Below, piece after piece: positions 9,392 through 18,520 of a DNA stretch of 64,000 bases. Where the stretch lies: assembly GCA_949878745.1 (NCBI GenBank), contig CATLBH010000006.1:1-64000 (forward strand), in the 5' to 3' direction. The number at the start of each line of letters is the position of its first letter. The first letter of the stretch is position 1. The stretch comes from an uncultured Ruminiclostridium sp. Its GTDB lineage: Bacteria > Bacillota > Clostridia > Oscillospirales > Ruminococcaceae. The translations under genes and the position numbers were made by a program. The notes below the pieces were generated by a model that ran no database searches, had not been told where the DNA came from, and saw only the letters and a list, made by a program, of their open reading frames with translations.

Positions 9392-10249
9392 ATGATAATA
9401 AGCGCAAGCCGCCGCACCGATATACCCGCCTTTTATTCCGAATGGTTTTTCGGCCGACTTAAGAAAGGCTTCGCCGAAGTAAAAAATCCCTTTAACTTCT
9501 CTTTGAAAAGGGTAAGCCTGAAGCCGGAGGACGTAGACTGTTTCGTTTTTTGGACAAAAAATCCGAAGCCTATGCTTGAACGCCTTGAAGAGCTTAAGGG
9601 CTATGAGTATTATTTTCAGTTCACTCTTAATTCCTATGGCGCGGATATCGAAAAAAACGTACCTTCTAAGTACGACGAGCTGATCGATACCTTTAAAGCT
9701 CTTTCGGAAAGGATTGGGAGCAAGAGACTTGTTTGGCGCTACGACCCGATTCTTGCTACCAAAAAATATACCTCGGAATATCACACCGAATGGTTCGGAA
9801 AACTGGCGCGGGAGCTTAAGGGAGCCTTTGACGCCTGTGTGATAAGCTTTATCGACAGCTATGCGAAAACGGAAAAGCGTTTCAGGGAGAACGGCGTAAG
9901 GGAGCTTACGGAGGCGGAAATTTTAAAAATTGCCGAGAACTTTTCCGAAATATCGAAGGAATACGGCTTTAAAATAAACACCTGCGCCGAAAGCGCCGAT
10001 CTCAGCCGATTCGGAATAGGTCATTCAAACTGCATCGACAGAGAACGCATTGAAGCGCTTACGGGAAAGCTTCTTGAGGTTAAAAAAGACAAATACCAGC
10101 GAAAAGAGTGCGGCTGCTGCGAAAGTACGGATATCGGTGCTTATAACACCTGTATCCACAAATGTGTGTACTGCTATGCCAACGGGGCGGAAAAAACCGC
10201 CGAAAACAATTTTAACCGCCACAATGTCAATTCAAGCGTACTGATATAA
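9392..10249 (+). CDS. DUF1848 family protein
   Basis: MIISASRRTDIPAFYSEWF; Cys cluster ECGCCESTDIGAYNTCIHKCVYCYAN. Confidence 0.85.
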   Translation: MIISASRRTDIPAFYSEWFFGRLKKGFAEVKNPFNFSLKRVSLKPEDVDCFVFWTKNPKPMLERLEELKGYEYYFQFTLNSYGADIEKNVPSKYDELIDTFKALSERIGSKRLVWRYDPILATKKYTSEYHTEWFGKLARELKGAFDACVISFIDSYAKTEKRFRENGVRELTEAEILKIAENFSEISKEYGFKINTCAESADLSRFGIGHSNCIDRERIEALTGKLLEVKKDKYQRKECGCCESTDIGAYNTCIHKCVYCYANGAEKTAENNFNRHNVNSSVLI

Positions 10250-10288
10250 ACAAGCGCAACAATATAAGATAAGAAGGAGGAAATTATC

Positions 10289-10852
10289 ATGAGCGTCAGC
10301 GGAATAACCACTTCGAGCCAAGTCCCCATAACCTATACGAAAAGAGAAGTGCCGGGAAAAAAGGCCAAAAACGACGGTTCCAGAACCGACACCCTAACAC
10401 TTACCAAGGAGGCTCAGGAGTTTCTTAAAACTCAAAAGGAGCTTGAAAACGCCTCAAAAACAAAAAAAGACGAGCACAAGGATGATCTCCAGCGCTTTCT
10501 GGACAGTCTTAACCGAGAGGACGAAGACGACAAGAGCAGCAGCTTTCTTGATATCGCCAAGTGCATGAAAATCGCCAGACGGATACAAAACGGCGACAAG
10601 GTTCCCCTTAAGGACATAAAGTTCCTCGCCAAAAAGGAACCGAAGCTGTATATGATGGCGATGACCTTCAAAAGGAACGACAATCCAAAGCCAAAAAAAT
10701 ACAAAACCGTTCTGGATAAAAAAGACTCCGAGTCCGATGACAGCCGTATGCTCACCCAAACCGAAAGCGCGGGCGGCGGCATGAGCGTTGAAGCGCTTGC
10801 GGAAGGTCTTGGGGAATGTGGCGGAGAAAGCTGCGGAGAACAATTGGCCTGA
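10289..10852 (+). CDS. Uncharacterised charged protein with Gly/Cys C-terminus
   Basis: ORF with AAGGAGG RBS; no family recognised; tail GECGGESCGEQLA. Confidence 0.65.
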   Translation: MSVSGITTSSQVPITYTKREVPGKKAKNDGSRTDTLTLTKEAQEFLKTQKELENASKTKKDEHKDDLQRFLDSLNREDEDDKSSSFLDIAKCMKIARRIQNGDKVPLKDIKFLAKKEPKLYMMAMTFKRNDNPKPKKYKTVLDKKDSESDDSRMLTQTESAGGGMSVEALAEGLGECGGESCGEQLA

Positions 10853-10899
10853 TTTTTCCCTATTGTCGGTATCCTTATTTTGCCATATATGATAAAATA

Positions 10900-10928
10900 T
10901 TGACTTTTAAACAATTATGTGTTAGAAT
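10900..10928 (+). promoter_or_regulatory. Promoter of transglutaminase-like lipoprotein gene
   Basis: TTGACT-17-TAGAAT. Confidence 0.6.
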
Positions 10929-10965
10929 TCTATTATTACATTTTTCCGTTTACGGAGGTGATAGC

Positions 10966-12333
10966 TTGAAAAACAAAAAGCTTACGGCGGTTCTGATTGC
11001 GCTTTCCGCCGTTTTATGCGGCTGCAATACCGTAAATGACGATCCCGACATATCCGGCGGCACTGTCCCCAGTATCGGAAGCGTATACGATATCGACAGC
11101 GCGTCAATAATCGAAAACGAGCCCGTACCCGAAGTCACTTCCGTATCCCCGGTCAGCTCCGAAACGGAAAAAAGCGAGGAATCAAAAGTAAATTCGGTAT
11201 CGGGATCCGAAAACCCCGAAAAAAGCTCCGAAGAAAAATCGTATCCCCCAGCAGAAACAACCTCTGAAAACAAAACAGAAGTGGATGAAAAGGAAACCGC
11301 GGAAAGTTCTTCGGAAACAAAAAGGATCGAAAAAACCACGATAAGTGAAACCGATAACAACGGTGAAAGCGCCGCTACGGCACCTCCCGCTCCGAGAACC
11401 ACAGCGCCGGTGACTACCGCCGTCACTTCCGTACATACCACCAAGGACACAACCACTACGATTCAGACCACCACCGCCCCGCCGGAAACCACGACTGCGC
11501 CCGTTCCCCCCTCCCCCGCCACCGTACTCGTTTCCTCGGCGGACGGTATCCTGACACAGTCCAACGAACGCGCAACCATAGATTACAGTCATTCCTCCGA
11601 CGGATATGTTATGGCAAAATACACCGGGCCGGTTGAAAAAATAAAAATTCAGATAATCACCCCCTCGGGCACCAAACAAAACTATAACCTGAAATCCGAC
11701 GGAACCTATGAATCCTATCCCCTTACGGGCAGCAACGGCACCTACACCGTCAACGTTCTGGAATATGTAAGCGGGAAAAACTACGCCCTCGCCAACACCG
11801 TAACGATAGACGTGGATATAACCGATCCTTTCTCCCCCTTCTTAAGGCCGAGCCAGTATGTGAACTTCTCTGCGGGGGACAGCGCCGTTACGCTTGCCTC
11901 ACAGCTTTGCGCGGGAACCGCCAACGCCTTGGAAAAGGTGGATAAAGTTTATTCGTGGCTGGTGGACAACGTGGTTTACGACCATGAATTCGCCGCGTCG
12001 GACATAGCCAAGGGGTACGCGGGAGACACGTACAAGGTGGTAAAGCAGAAAAAGGGAATCTGTCTCGACTACGCCGCGACCATGGCGGCAATGCTGAGGA
12101 GCCAGAACGTACCCACACAGGTGATCTCCGGCGACGTTAACGGCGGGGGCTTTCACGCTTGGGTTAAAGTGTACGTTAAGGACGTGGGTTGGGTGTACGC
12201 CGGAGCGATTTACTTTGACGGCACGGGCTGGCAGAGAATGGATCCCACCTACGCGGCGAGTTCCAACTCCGATAAATCGATACTTGATTTTATCGCCAAC
12301 GGAAACAACTATGTAACCGACTTTATAAACTGA
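10966..12333 (+). CDS. Transglutaminase-like lipoprotein
   Basis: TTG start after GGAGGTG RBS; lipobox AVLCGC; KKGICLDYAATMAAMLR, FHAWVKVYV. Confidence 0.82.
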   Translation: MKNKKLTAVLIALSAVLCGCNTVNDDPDISGGTVPSIGSVYDIDSASIIENEPVPEVTSVSPVSSETEKSEESKVNSVSGSENPEKSSEEKSYPPAETTSENKTEVDEKETAESSSETKRIEKTTISETDNNGESAATAPPAPRTTAPVTTAVTSVHTTKDTTTTIQTTTAPPETTTAPVPPSPATVLVSSADGILTQSNERATIDYSHSSDGYVMAKYTGPVEKIKIQIITPSGTKQNYNLKSDGTYESYPLTGSNGTYTVNVLEYVSGKNYALANTVTIDVDITDPFSPFLRPSQYVNFSAGDSAVTLASQLCAGTANALEKVDKVYSWLVDNVVYDHEFAASDIAKGYAGDTYKVVKQKKGICLDYAATMAAMLRSQNVPTQVISGDVNGGGFHAWVKVYVKDVGWVYAGAIYFDGTGWQRMDPTYAASSNSDKSILDFIANGNNYVTDFIN

Positions 12334-12351
12334 ACCCGAAGGAGAAACGAA

Positions 12352-13368
12352 ATGGCAGCTAAAACGCTTAACTCCGCTTACATATCGAGACTTTTCGGCG
12401 AGCTTTACGACACGCTGAGCTCGGGTATGTCCGTAAACGACGGAATATATATGCTATTGAGCGACAATAAAAACGATGCCGTCCTCAAAAGCCTGCTTGA
12501 CGATACCTCCAAGGGGGGGAAGCTTTCCGAGGCGGTAAAAAACACGGGGGTGTTTCCCTCTTACGCGGTGGAAATGCTTCAGATAGGCGAAAAAACGGGG
12601 CGGCTTGACTCGGTTCTTCTGGGTCTTTCCGAATACTACGCGAGACAAAGGGAGATATCCGAAAACATAAAGAATTCTGTCGCTTTCCCTCTTATTCTGC
12701 TTGTTATATTGGTGGTTATCGTGATACTCCTGTTAACAAAGGTTTTGCCCATATTCAACGACGTTTTCGCTCAATTGGGCGTTTCCATGTCGGGAGCCTC
12801 AGTGGCTCTTATGAAATTAGGTTCGATTATACAGTCCTACGCCTTTGTAATAACCGGAGCAGTAATCGTTTTTGCCATGCTCGCTATAATACTTTACAAG
12901 CTTCCCGGCACGCACGATAAGGTGCTTTCATTTTTCAAAGGCAAAAAGCTCAAAAACAAAATGTCCTCCGCCAACTTCGCCTCAGCTATGGCTATGACGA
13001 TTTCCAGCGGTATGGATATCGACGACGCACTGGAAATGACAAAAAAAATATGCGATTCCGACACCGGAAAGAAAATATCCGCCTGTCAGGAATATATGAG
13101 AAGCGGGCAAAGCTTCGACAAGGCCATACGAAAAACCGACATATTGGACGGAATCAGCGTAAGAAGGCTCACCGTAAGCTTTCAGACGGGAAAAACCGAC
13201 GAGACCATGAAAAAAATCTCCGAGGACTATTCAAAGAAAGTCAATGACGCCATAGACGAAAAAATAAGCAGAGTCGAGCCGGTTTTGGTAATAATAATGT
13301 CCGTGGTGGTGGGCTTTGTTCTGTTTTCGGTTATGATACCCATGCTTTCGGTTATCACATCTATTTAA
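12352..13368 (+). CDS. Type II secretion/type IV pilus inner-membrane platform protein (GspF/PilC family)
   Basis: Two GspF-like repeats, FPLILLVILVVIVILLLTKVLPIF and C-terminal VVVGFVLFSVMIPML. Confidence 0.85.
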   Translation: MAAKTLNSAYISRLFGELYDTLSSGMSVNDGIYMLLSDNKNDAVLKSLLDDTSKGGKLSEAVKNTGVFPSYAVEMLQIGEKTGRLDSVLLGLSEYYARQREISENIKNSVAFPLILLVILVVIVILLLTKVLPIFNDVFAQLGVSMSGASVALMKLGSIIQSYAFVITGAVIVFAMLAIILYKLPGTHDKVLSFFKGKKLKNKMSSANFASAMAMTISSGMDIDDALEMTKKICDSDTGKKISACQEYMRSGQSFDKAIRKTDILDGISVRRLTVSFQTGKTDETMKKISEDYSKKVNDAIDEKISRVEPVLVIIMSVVVGFVLFSVMIPMLSVITSI

Positions 13369-13384
13369 AAAGGAAGATATCGGA

Positions 13385-13708
13385 ATGAAATTAAAATACG
13401 GCTTTCATCCATTTGTCAGATATATTCCCCCCGTGATCGTCTTTTTACTTATTCTTTTTATTGTGATTTTCGCATTGGCCGACGTAAACAATACCTCCGA
13501 AAACGAAGGGTTGACAATAACGGAAAACAGCGTAAGACGCGCCGTTATAACCTGTTACGCCCAGGAGGGCAGTTATCCTCCCGATATAGAATATCTGAGG
13601 GAAAATTACGGATTAAGAATAAGCGACGAATATTCGGTACACTATGATATTTTTGCTTCCAATATAATGCCCAATATTATGGTTGTAAGAAAGCAGGTGG
13701 ACGGTTGA
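13385..13708 (+). CDS. Small single-pass membrane protein in pilus-like locus
   Basis: N-terminal TM segment; genes closely packed. Confidence 0.6.
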   Translation: MKLKYGFHPFVRYIPPVIVFLLILFIVIFALADVNNTSENEGLTITENSVRRAVITCYAQEGSYPPDIEYLRENYGLRISDEYSVHYDIFASNIMPNIMVVRKQVDG

Positions 13709-14172
13709 AAAACAAGCTTCACTCCATAGATTCGCTGTTTGTGCTGCTTCTTTTCGCCCTGTTTATTATGACGGCTATGTTTATCACCGTATCGGGAGCC
13801 GCCGCCTATAGAAATGCCTCGGAACAGATGGAAGAGCGGTTCAACAAACAGACCTGTATTAGCTATATTACCGCCAAAATACGTGCCAACAACGAAGCGG
13901 ATAAAATCACCGTGGGCGAGTTGGAGGGAATAAGCGCCCTTTGTATAAACGATAATATTGACGGCCTGAATTACGTTACTTACATATACCAATATGAGGG
14001 AACGGTACGGGAGCTTTTTTGCGGCGCGGACATTTCCCTCCACCCCTCGGCGGGCATCGCCCTCACCAAAGCAAAGGCGCTTTCCTTTGAAAAAAAAGGC
14101 GGCTTGTTTGAAATAAAGCTCACCGACGCCGAGGATAAAACCACGGAGTTTTATGTAAACGTTGTAAAATAA
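13705..14172 (+). CDS. DUF4860-like membrane-anchored protein
   Basis: N-terminal TM LFVLLLFALFIMTAMFITVSGAAAYRN; overlaps upstream stop. Confidence 0.65.
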   Translation: MKNKLHSIDSLFVLLLFALFIMTAMFITVSGAAAYRNASEQMEERFNKQTCISYITAKIRANNEADKITVGELEGISALCINDNIDGLNYVTYIYQYEGTVRELFCGADISLHPSAGIALTKAKALSFEKKGGLFEIKLTDAEDKTTEFYVNVVK

Positions 14173-14196
14173 AAATTACGAAAGGAATAGTCACAT

Positions 14197-14571
14197 ATGA
14201 AAAGAAAAAGCAAATCAGGATTATTCCTTATGGAGCTGATGATATCGCTGTTGATCTTTGCCGTTTGCGCCTGCGTCTGCGCGGCAATTATCGCCAAAGC
14301 CGCCGCCGACCTCAACGAAAGCAGAGACCTCAGCAGCGCTCTTATTTTGTCACAAAACAAAGCAGAGCTTATTAAAAGCGGAAATACGGACTCGGGAACT
14401 GAATATTTCAGCGCCGATCTTGCTCCGACCGATAAGGAAAGCGCAGTATATTCCGCCGTCACCACGTTAACACCGAAAGACAGCGGAGTTACCGAATACA
14501 CAGTGTCGATATACAGAACCTCGGACAACAAGCTGATATACGACATAAATTCGGCTTATTATTCAAAATAA
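14197..14571 (+). CDS. Prepilin-like protein
   Basis: KRKSKSGLFLMELMISLLIFAVCACVCAAI resembles a class III signal (G/xxxxE + hydrophobic helix). Confidence 0.65.
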   Translation: MKRKSKSGLFLMELMISLLIFAVCACVCAAIIAKAAADLNESRDLSSALILSQNKAELIKSGNTDSGTEYFSADLAPTDKESAVYSAVTTLTPKDSGVTEYTVSIYRTSDNKLIYDINSAYYSK

Positions 14572-14642
14572 ACCGTTTCTCCGTCACATTATCATTTTTG
14601 CTGTCAAACATTCCGAAAGCTTTTATGAAAGGGTTTTAATAA

Positions 14643-15092
14643 ATGGCTACCGAACGAGGAAAAGCGTCTTCGGGAATAGGCGGTTCGCTTATTCTTATAA
14701 TATTTATAATACTCACCGTAACGGTATTTTCCGTGCTTACCTTAGTGTCGGCGCAAAACGAAATCGGAACCGTCAGAAAAACGGCGGATATTTCAAAAAA
14801 ATACTACGACGCGGAAAAAATTGCCGCCGAAAAATGCGGAGAGCTGAAAGCTGCGTTTTCCGACATTACGGAAATACCCGAAATAGTTTCCGCGGCTGTG
14901 GAGCAGGGAGCCTCGGCTTCCTCCGACGAAATCGGCGCTACGATAAGCTTTAATACGGATATTGACGAAAACCGTACTCTTGAGACCGTTTTAAGAGCCG
15001 AACAGGGCGAACTCAATATTATATCGAGCAAAATCGTTTCCAAAAGCGACGGTATAACAATTGACGACAATATTGATCTTTGGGAATTCTAG
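14643..15092 (+). CDS. Membrane-anchored pseudopilin/minor-pilin-like hypothetical protein
   Basis: Short N-term then TM GGSLILIIFIILTVTVFSVLTLVSA, helical remainder; stop codon overlaps repeat A1. Confidence 0.55.
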   Translation: MATERGKASSGIGGSLILIIFIILTVTVFSVLTLVSAQNEIGTVRKTADISKKYYDAEKIAAEKCGELKAAFSDITEIPEIVSAAVEQGASASSDEIGATISFNTDIDENRTLETVLRAEQGELNIISSKIVSKSDGITIDDNIDLWEF

Positions 15093-15263
15093 AACTTGTT
15101 CTCATAGGAGGGGGACACGGATTTTCGAGCAAAATTTTTCCGAAAACAAGGAAAAATTTTTCGGGCGGGCAGCTTAAGCGATAATCCCGTCAAGAAATTT
15201 TGACGCGGTTAGCGGGAAAATTTGCCGAAAAGACGTGTGCTAATCTTATGAGAACATGTTCTT
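15091..15263. repeat. Family A repeat, copy A1
   Basis: TAGAACTTGTTCTCATAGGAG...CTTATGAGAACATGTTCTTA terminal inverted repeats; near-identical to 38624-38795. Confidence 0.9.
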
Positions 15264-15292
15264 AATTACAAAAAGGAAAAGAGGATAGGAAA

Positions 15293-16354
15293 ATGGATCT
15301 TTTAACAATACTTAAAAACGCGGTGGAAAAACAGGCCAGCGATATATTCATAGTTTCGGGTCTCCCCGTTTCCTATAAGCTGAACGGACTGATACAGCCG
15401 CAGAATGAGGAAGTTATTTTACCGGAAACGTCGGAAAAGCTTATTTCCGAAGCGTATAAGCTTGCGGACAGAGCCATTGACAAGCTCCGAAACGGGGGCG
15501 ACGACGATTTTTCTATTTCGGTGAAGGGTCTGTCCCGATTCCGTATAAGCTCTTATAAACAGCGCGGCTCTTTGGCGGCGGTTATCCGCCTTGTTTCCTT
15601 TGACGTCCCCGACCCCGGGGAAATGTCAATACCCGACAGCGTAATGAGTATTGCGAAAAAAAGCAAGGGGCTCGTTCTGGTTACCGGTCCCGCGGGCGGC
15701 GGAAAATCCACCACTCTCGCCTGTATCATAGACAGGATAAACAGCACCCGAAACGCTCATATAATAACGCTTGAAGAACCCATCGAATATCTTCACAGAA
15801 ACAAAAAAAGCGTTATTAGCCAACGCGAGATACACGCGGATACCGAAGGCTACGTTACCTCCCTGAGAGCCAGCTTGAGACAGTCTCCCGACGTAATTCT
15901 GGTGGGAGAAATGCGCGATTTTGAAACGATAAAAACCGCTATGACCGCCGCCGAAACCGGACATTTGGTTATATCAACCCTTCACTCCGTGGGCGCGGCG
16001 AACACCATCGACCGCGTAATAGACGTGTTTCCTCCCAATCAGCAGCAGCAAATAAGAGTACAGCTCTCACAGCTTCTTCAAACGGTTATTTCACAACAGC
16101 TTGTCCCTTCAATTGAAGGAAAGCTGGTTCCCGCTTTTGAGATAATGCACTGCAACGGCGCCATAAGAAATATGATAAGAGAAAGCAAGATACATCAGAT
16201 AGACAACGCGATAAACAGCTTTGGGAACGAAGGTATGATAAGTATGGATTCGTATTTGCTGGAGCTGTACGGCAAAAAGATTATTTCCGAGGAAACCGCC
16301 GTTAAATTTTCTTTTAATTCCGAGAGTATGGAAAGAAAAATTACCTCAATGTGA
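15293..16354 (+). CDS. PilT-type secretion/twitching ATPase
   Basis: VTGPAGGGKSTTLACIID, LEEPIEYLH, ILVGEMRDFETI, ISTLHSVGAANTIDRVIDVFPP. Confidence 0.92.
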   Translation: MDLLTILKNAVEKQASDIFIVSGLPVSYKLNGLIQPQNEEVILPETSEKLISEAYKLADRAIDKLRNGGDDDFSISVKGLSRFRISSYKQRGSLAAVIRLVSFDVPDPGEMSIPDSVMSIAKKSKGLVLVTGPAGGGKSTTLACIIDRINSTRNAHIITLEEPIEYLHRNKKSVISQREIHADTEGYVTSLRASLRQSPDVILVGEMRDFETIKTAMTAAETGHLVISTLHSVGAANTIDRVIDVFPPNQQQQIRVQLSQLLQTVISQQLVPSIEGKLVPAFEIMHCNGAIRNMIRESKIHQIDNAINSFGNEGMISMDSYLLELYGKKIISEETAVKFSFNSESMERKITSM

Positions 16355-16372
16355 TTTGTTTTTAAAAAAAAT

Positions 16373-16405
16373 ACCTGCCGTGCGATAAACACGGCGGGTA
16401 TTTTT
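16373..16405 (+). terminator. Intrinsic terminator
   Basis: AATACCTGCCGTG cgataaa CACGGCGGGTATT then Ts. Confidence 0.8.
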
Positions 16406-16454
16406 ATAAATCAAATATTAATTTATCCTTTTAACGATTTATGGGGACAAATTC

Positions 16455-16901
16455 TTACTTGATGATTCTGATCTTTCCTATCAAAGGAAGCTCTTTCGCG
16501 TTTCCGGTAGCGGCGTTTACTATGCCCAATATCATAAGCACAAACATGGCAAGACCGAGCAGGGGGCTTAAAATAAGACCGACAAAAGGAATAAAAGCCA
16601 CTATGGCGCTTACTATACCTACCGCAATATCAAACAGGAAAAGCACCAGTCCCTGATTTGTGTGAAAACGCGCATACTGTGAATTGGGAGCGGCAAGAAG
16701 GGGAACAAGGAAAAGAATTCCTATGTAGGCTAAAACCGCCATTACCTTATTCTGCTGAACATCGTTGGGATCCATGTAATTACCTCCGTTTACATAAGAC
16801 TGCTGCTGATTTGCGCCGTTCACCTGCTGAGGTGCGCCGCATGTGGGGCAAACGCTTGAATTATCGGGAATCTGCGCTCCGCACTTACTACAAACTGCCA
16901 T
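16455..16901 (-). CDS. Zinc-ribbon + DUF4870-like membrane protein
   Basis: MAVCSKCGAQIPDNSSVCPTCGAPQ then multi-TM. Confidence 0.7.
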   Translation of the reverse strand: MAVCSKCGAQIPDNSSVCPTCGAPQQVNGANQQQSYVNGGNYMDPNDVQQNKVMAVLAYIGILFLVPLLAAPNSQYARFHTNQGLVLFLFDIAVGIVSAIVAFIPFVGLILSPLLGLAMFVLMILGIVNAATGNAKELPLIGKIRIIK

Positions 16902-17059
16902 TAACTAAATCCTCCTAAAAACAATCCGAAAGCGTTAGCTTTCAATATATTTTATTATATTATACAACATTTTTCATAAAAAATCAATACAAAAATGAAA
17001 ATTTGACGAAAGATTTTTTAAAAACCCGATAATATGAACATTAAACAGTCACATTCATA

Positions 17060-18328
17060 TTATTCTCCGTCTTTCCAGCGATATTTTCTTAAAATAATTC
17101 CGAATATTACACAAACCGCCACTCCCGCAATTCCGATACAGAAAAACAAAAACGCCGATCCGGAACCCTTACCCGTTCCGAACAGCAAATGCATTCTTTC
17201 ATTGACCGTTTTCGCCATAAACGGTTCAAACACTTTGTCTACCAAAAGACCTCCCAAAAAGAAGCCCACCGGTATCGTAAAGAACTGAAGCGTATTGCGG
17301 CAGGAAAAAATGCGCCCCTGCATTGCCTCAGGTATCGTCTTGCGGAAAATCACGTCCATATTCGCGTTCATAAAGGGGATGGCGATCCACCCCAAAACCG
17401 CTCCCACACACCACAAAAAAATACCGTTTCCGAAAGCGAGAAGGAAATTTTCGGTGCTCATTGATATGAACAATGCCGTACATATGGCGCGAACTCTGTT
17501 TTTCGGCGGAGGCATAACAGCCGCAAGGGCGCTTCCCAGAAGAGAAGCTATGCCTACACAGGTATTCACGATACCCAGCGCCGTTTCCCCGCTCTTTGAA
17601 ATGACCATTGCGGGAAGCGCCGCGTCATATACGGAAGCGACAAGATTTATACACGCCAGAAACAGAATCAGCTTTAAAATCAGCGGATTTTTCCTTAACC
17701 ACATCAAACCCACGCCCGCCGAAACAAAAAGCAATTCCCTTTTCTCTTCGCCCTTCGGAGCCTCCGGTATGCGAATAAAAATAAGCGTAAGAAACGCCAC
17801 GGCGAATGTCGCCAAATCCACCGCGATAACCGTATCTATCCCCGAAAGGGTAAAAAGGGCCGTGGCGATAACCGGCGTTAAAATCGAATTAAGGGATTGA
17901 GAAAAGGAACGTAAACCGCTTGTGAACTGATAATGCTTTTCGGGTATCAGCATTGTCGCGGCAACCTCCGCCGCAGGCTGCTGAACGGTATTCATAAGTC
18001 CGCTCAGCGCGTTTATCAAATATAAATGCCAGATTTCAAGGCTGTCGGTTTTTATGAGCACAAAAACGACTGCCGTACTCAGTGCCGCCGCAAGATCGCA
18101 AAAAAGCATGATCTTTTTCTTGTTCCATCTGTCGCTGAGAGCGCCCGCAAAAATGCTCATAATCACATATGGGGCGTATGAGCAAATTGTGAGCAGGGCG
18201 GTTTTCAGCGCCGAACCGCTCTGAACGTAAAGCCAGAGTACAAGCGAATAACCGGTAAGTCCGCTCCCCAAAGCGGAAAAAGACTGAGTGCCCCAAAGTA
18301 AGATATACGTTTTTAAACTTTTTTTCAT
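17060..18328 (-). CDS. MFS transporter
   Basis: Multi-TM; GAVLGWIAIPFMNANMDVIFRKTIPEAMQGRIFSCRNTLQF typical of MFS_3 exporters. Confidence 0.8.
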   Translation of the reverse strand: MKKSLKTYILLWGTQSFSALGSGLTGYSLVLWLYVQSGSALKTALLTICSYAPYVIMSIFAGALSDRWNKKKIMLFCDLAAALSTAVVFVLIKTDSLEIWHLYLINALSGLMNTVQQPAAEVAATMLIPEKHYQFTSGLRSFSQSLNSILTPVIATALFTLSGIDTVIAVDLATFAVAFLTLIFIRIPEAPKGEEKRELLFVSAGVGLMWLRKNPLILKLILFLACINLVASVYDAALPAMVISKSGETALGIVNTCVGIASLLGSALAAVMPPPKNRVRAICTALFISMSTENFLLAFGNGIFLWCVGAVLGWIAIPFMNANMDVIFRKTIPEAMQGRIFSCRNTLQFFTIPVGFFLGGLLVDKVFEPFMAKTVNERMHLLFGTGKGSGSAFLFFCIGIAGVAVCVIFGIILRKYRWKDGE

Positions 18329-18520
18329 AATAACTTTGCTCCTTCAAATAAAAATAATTTTAATTTTTACCGAAAGCGCAAAGTCCGAGGACATTGACAT
18401 TCAGAATCTGCCCACATACCTTTCCTATGCGGACAAATATTCATTTGTCCTCCGCGCAGCGTCCTCAAACCTTGCGCGGAGCTTTTACAATACAAAGCAT
18501 TTTAACTTTACCTCCGTTTC

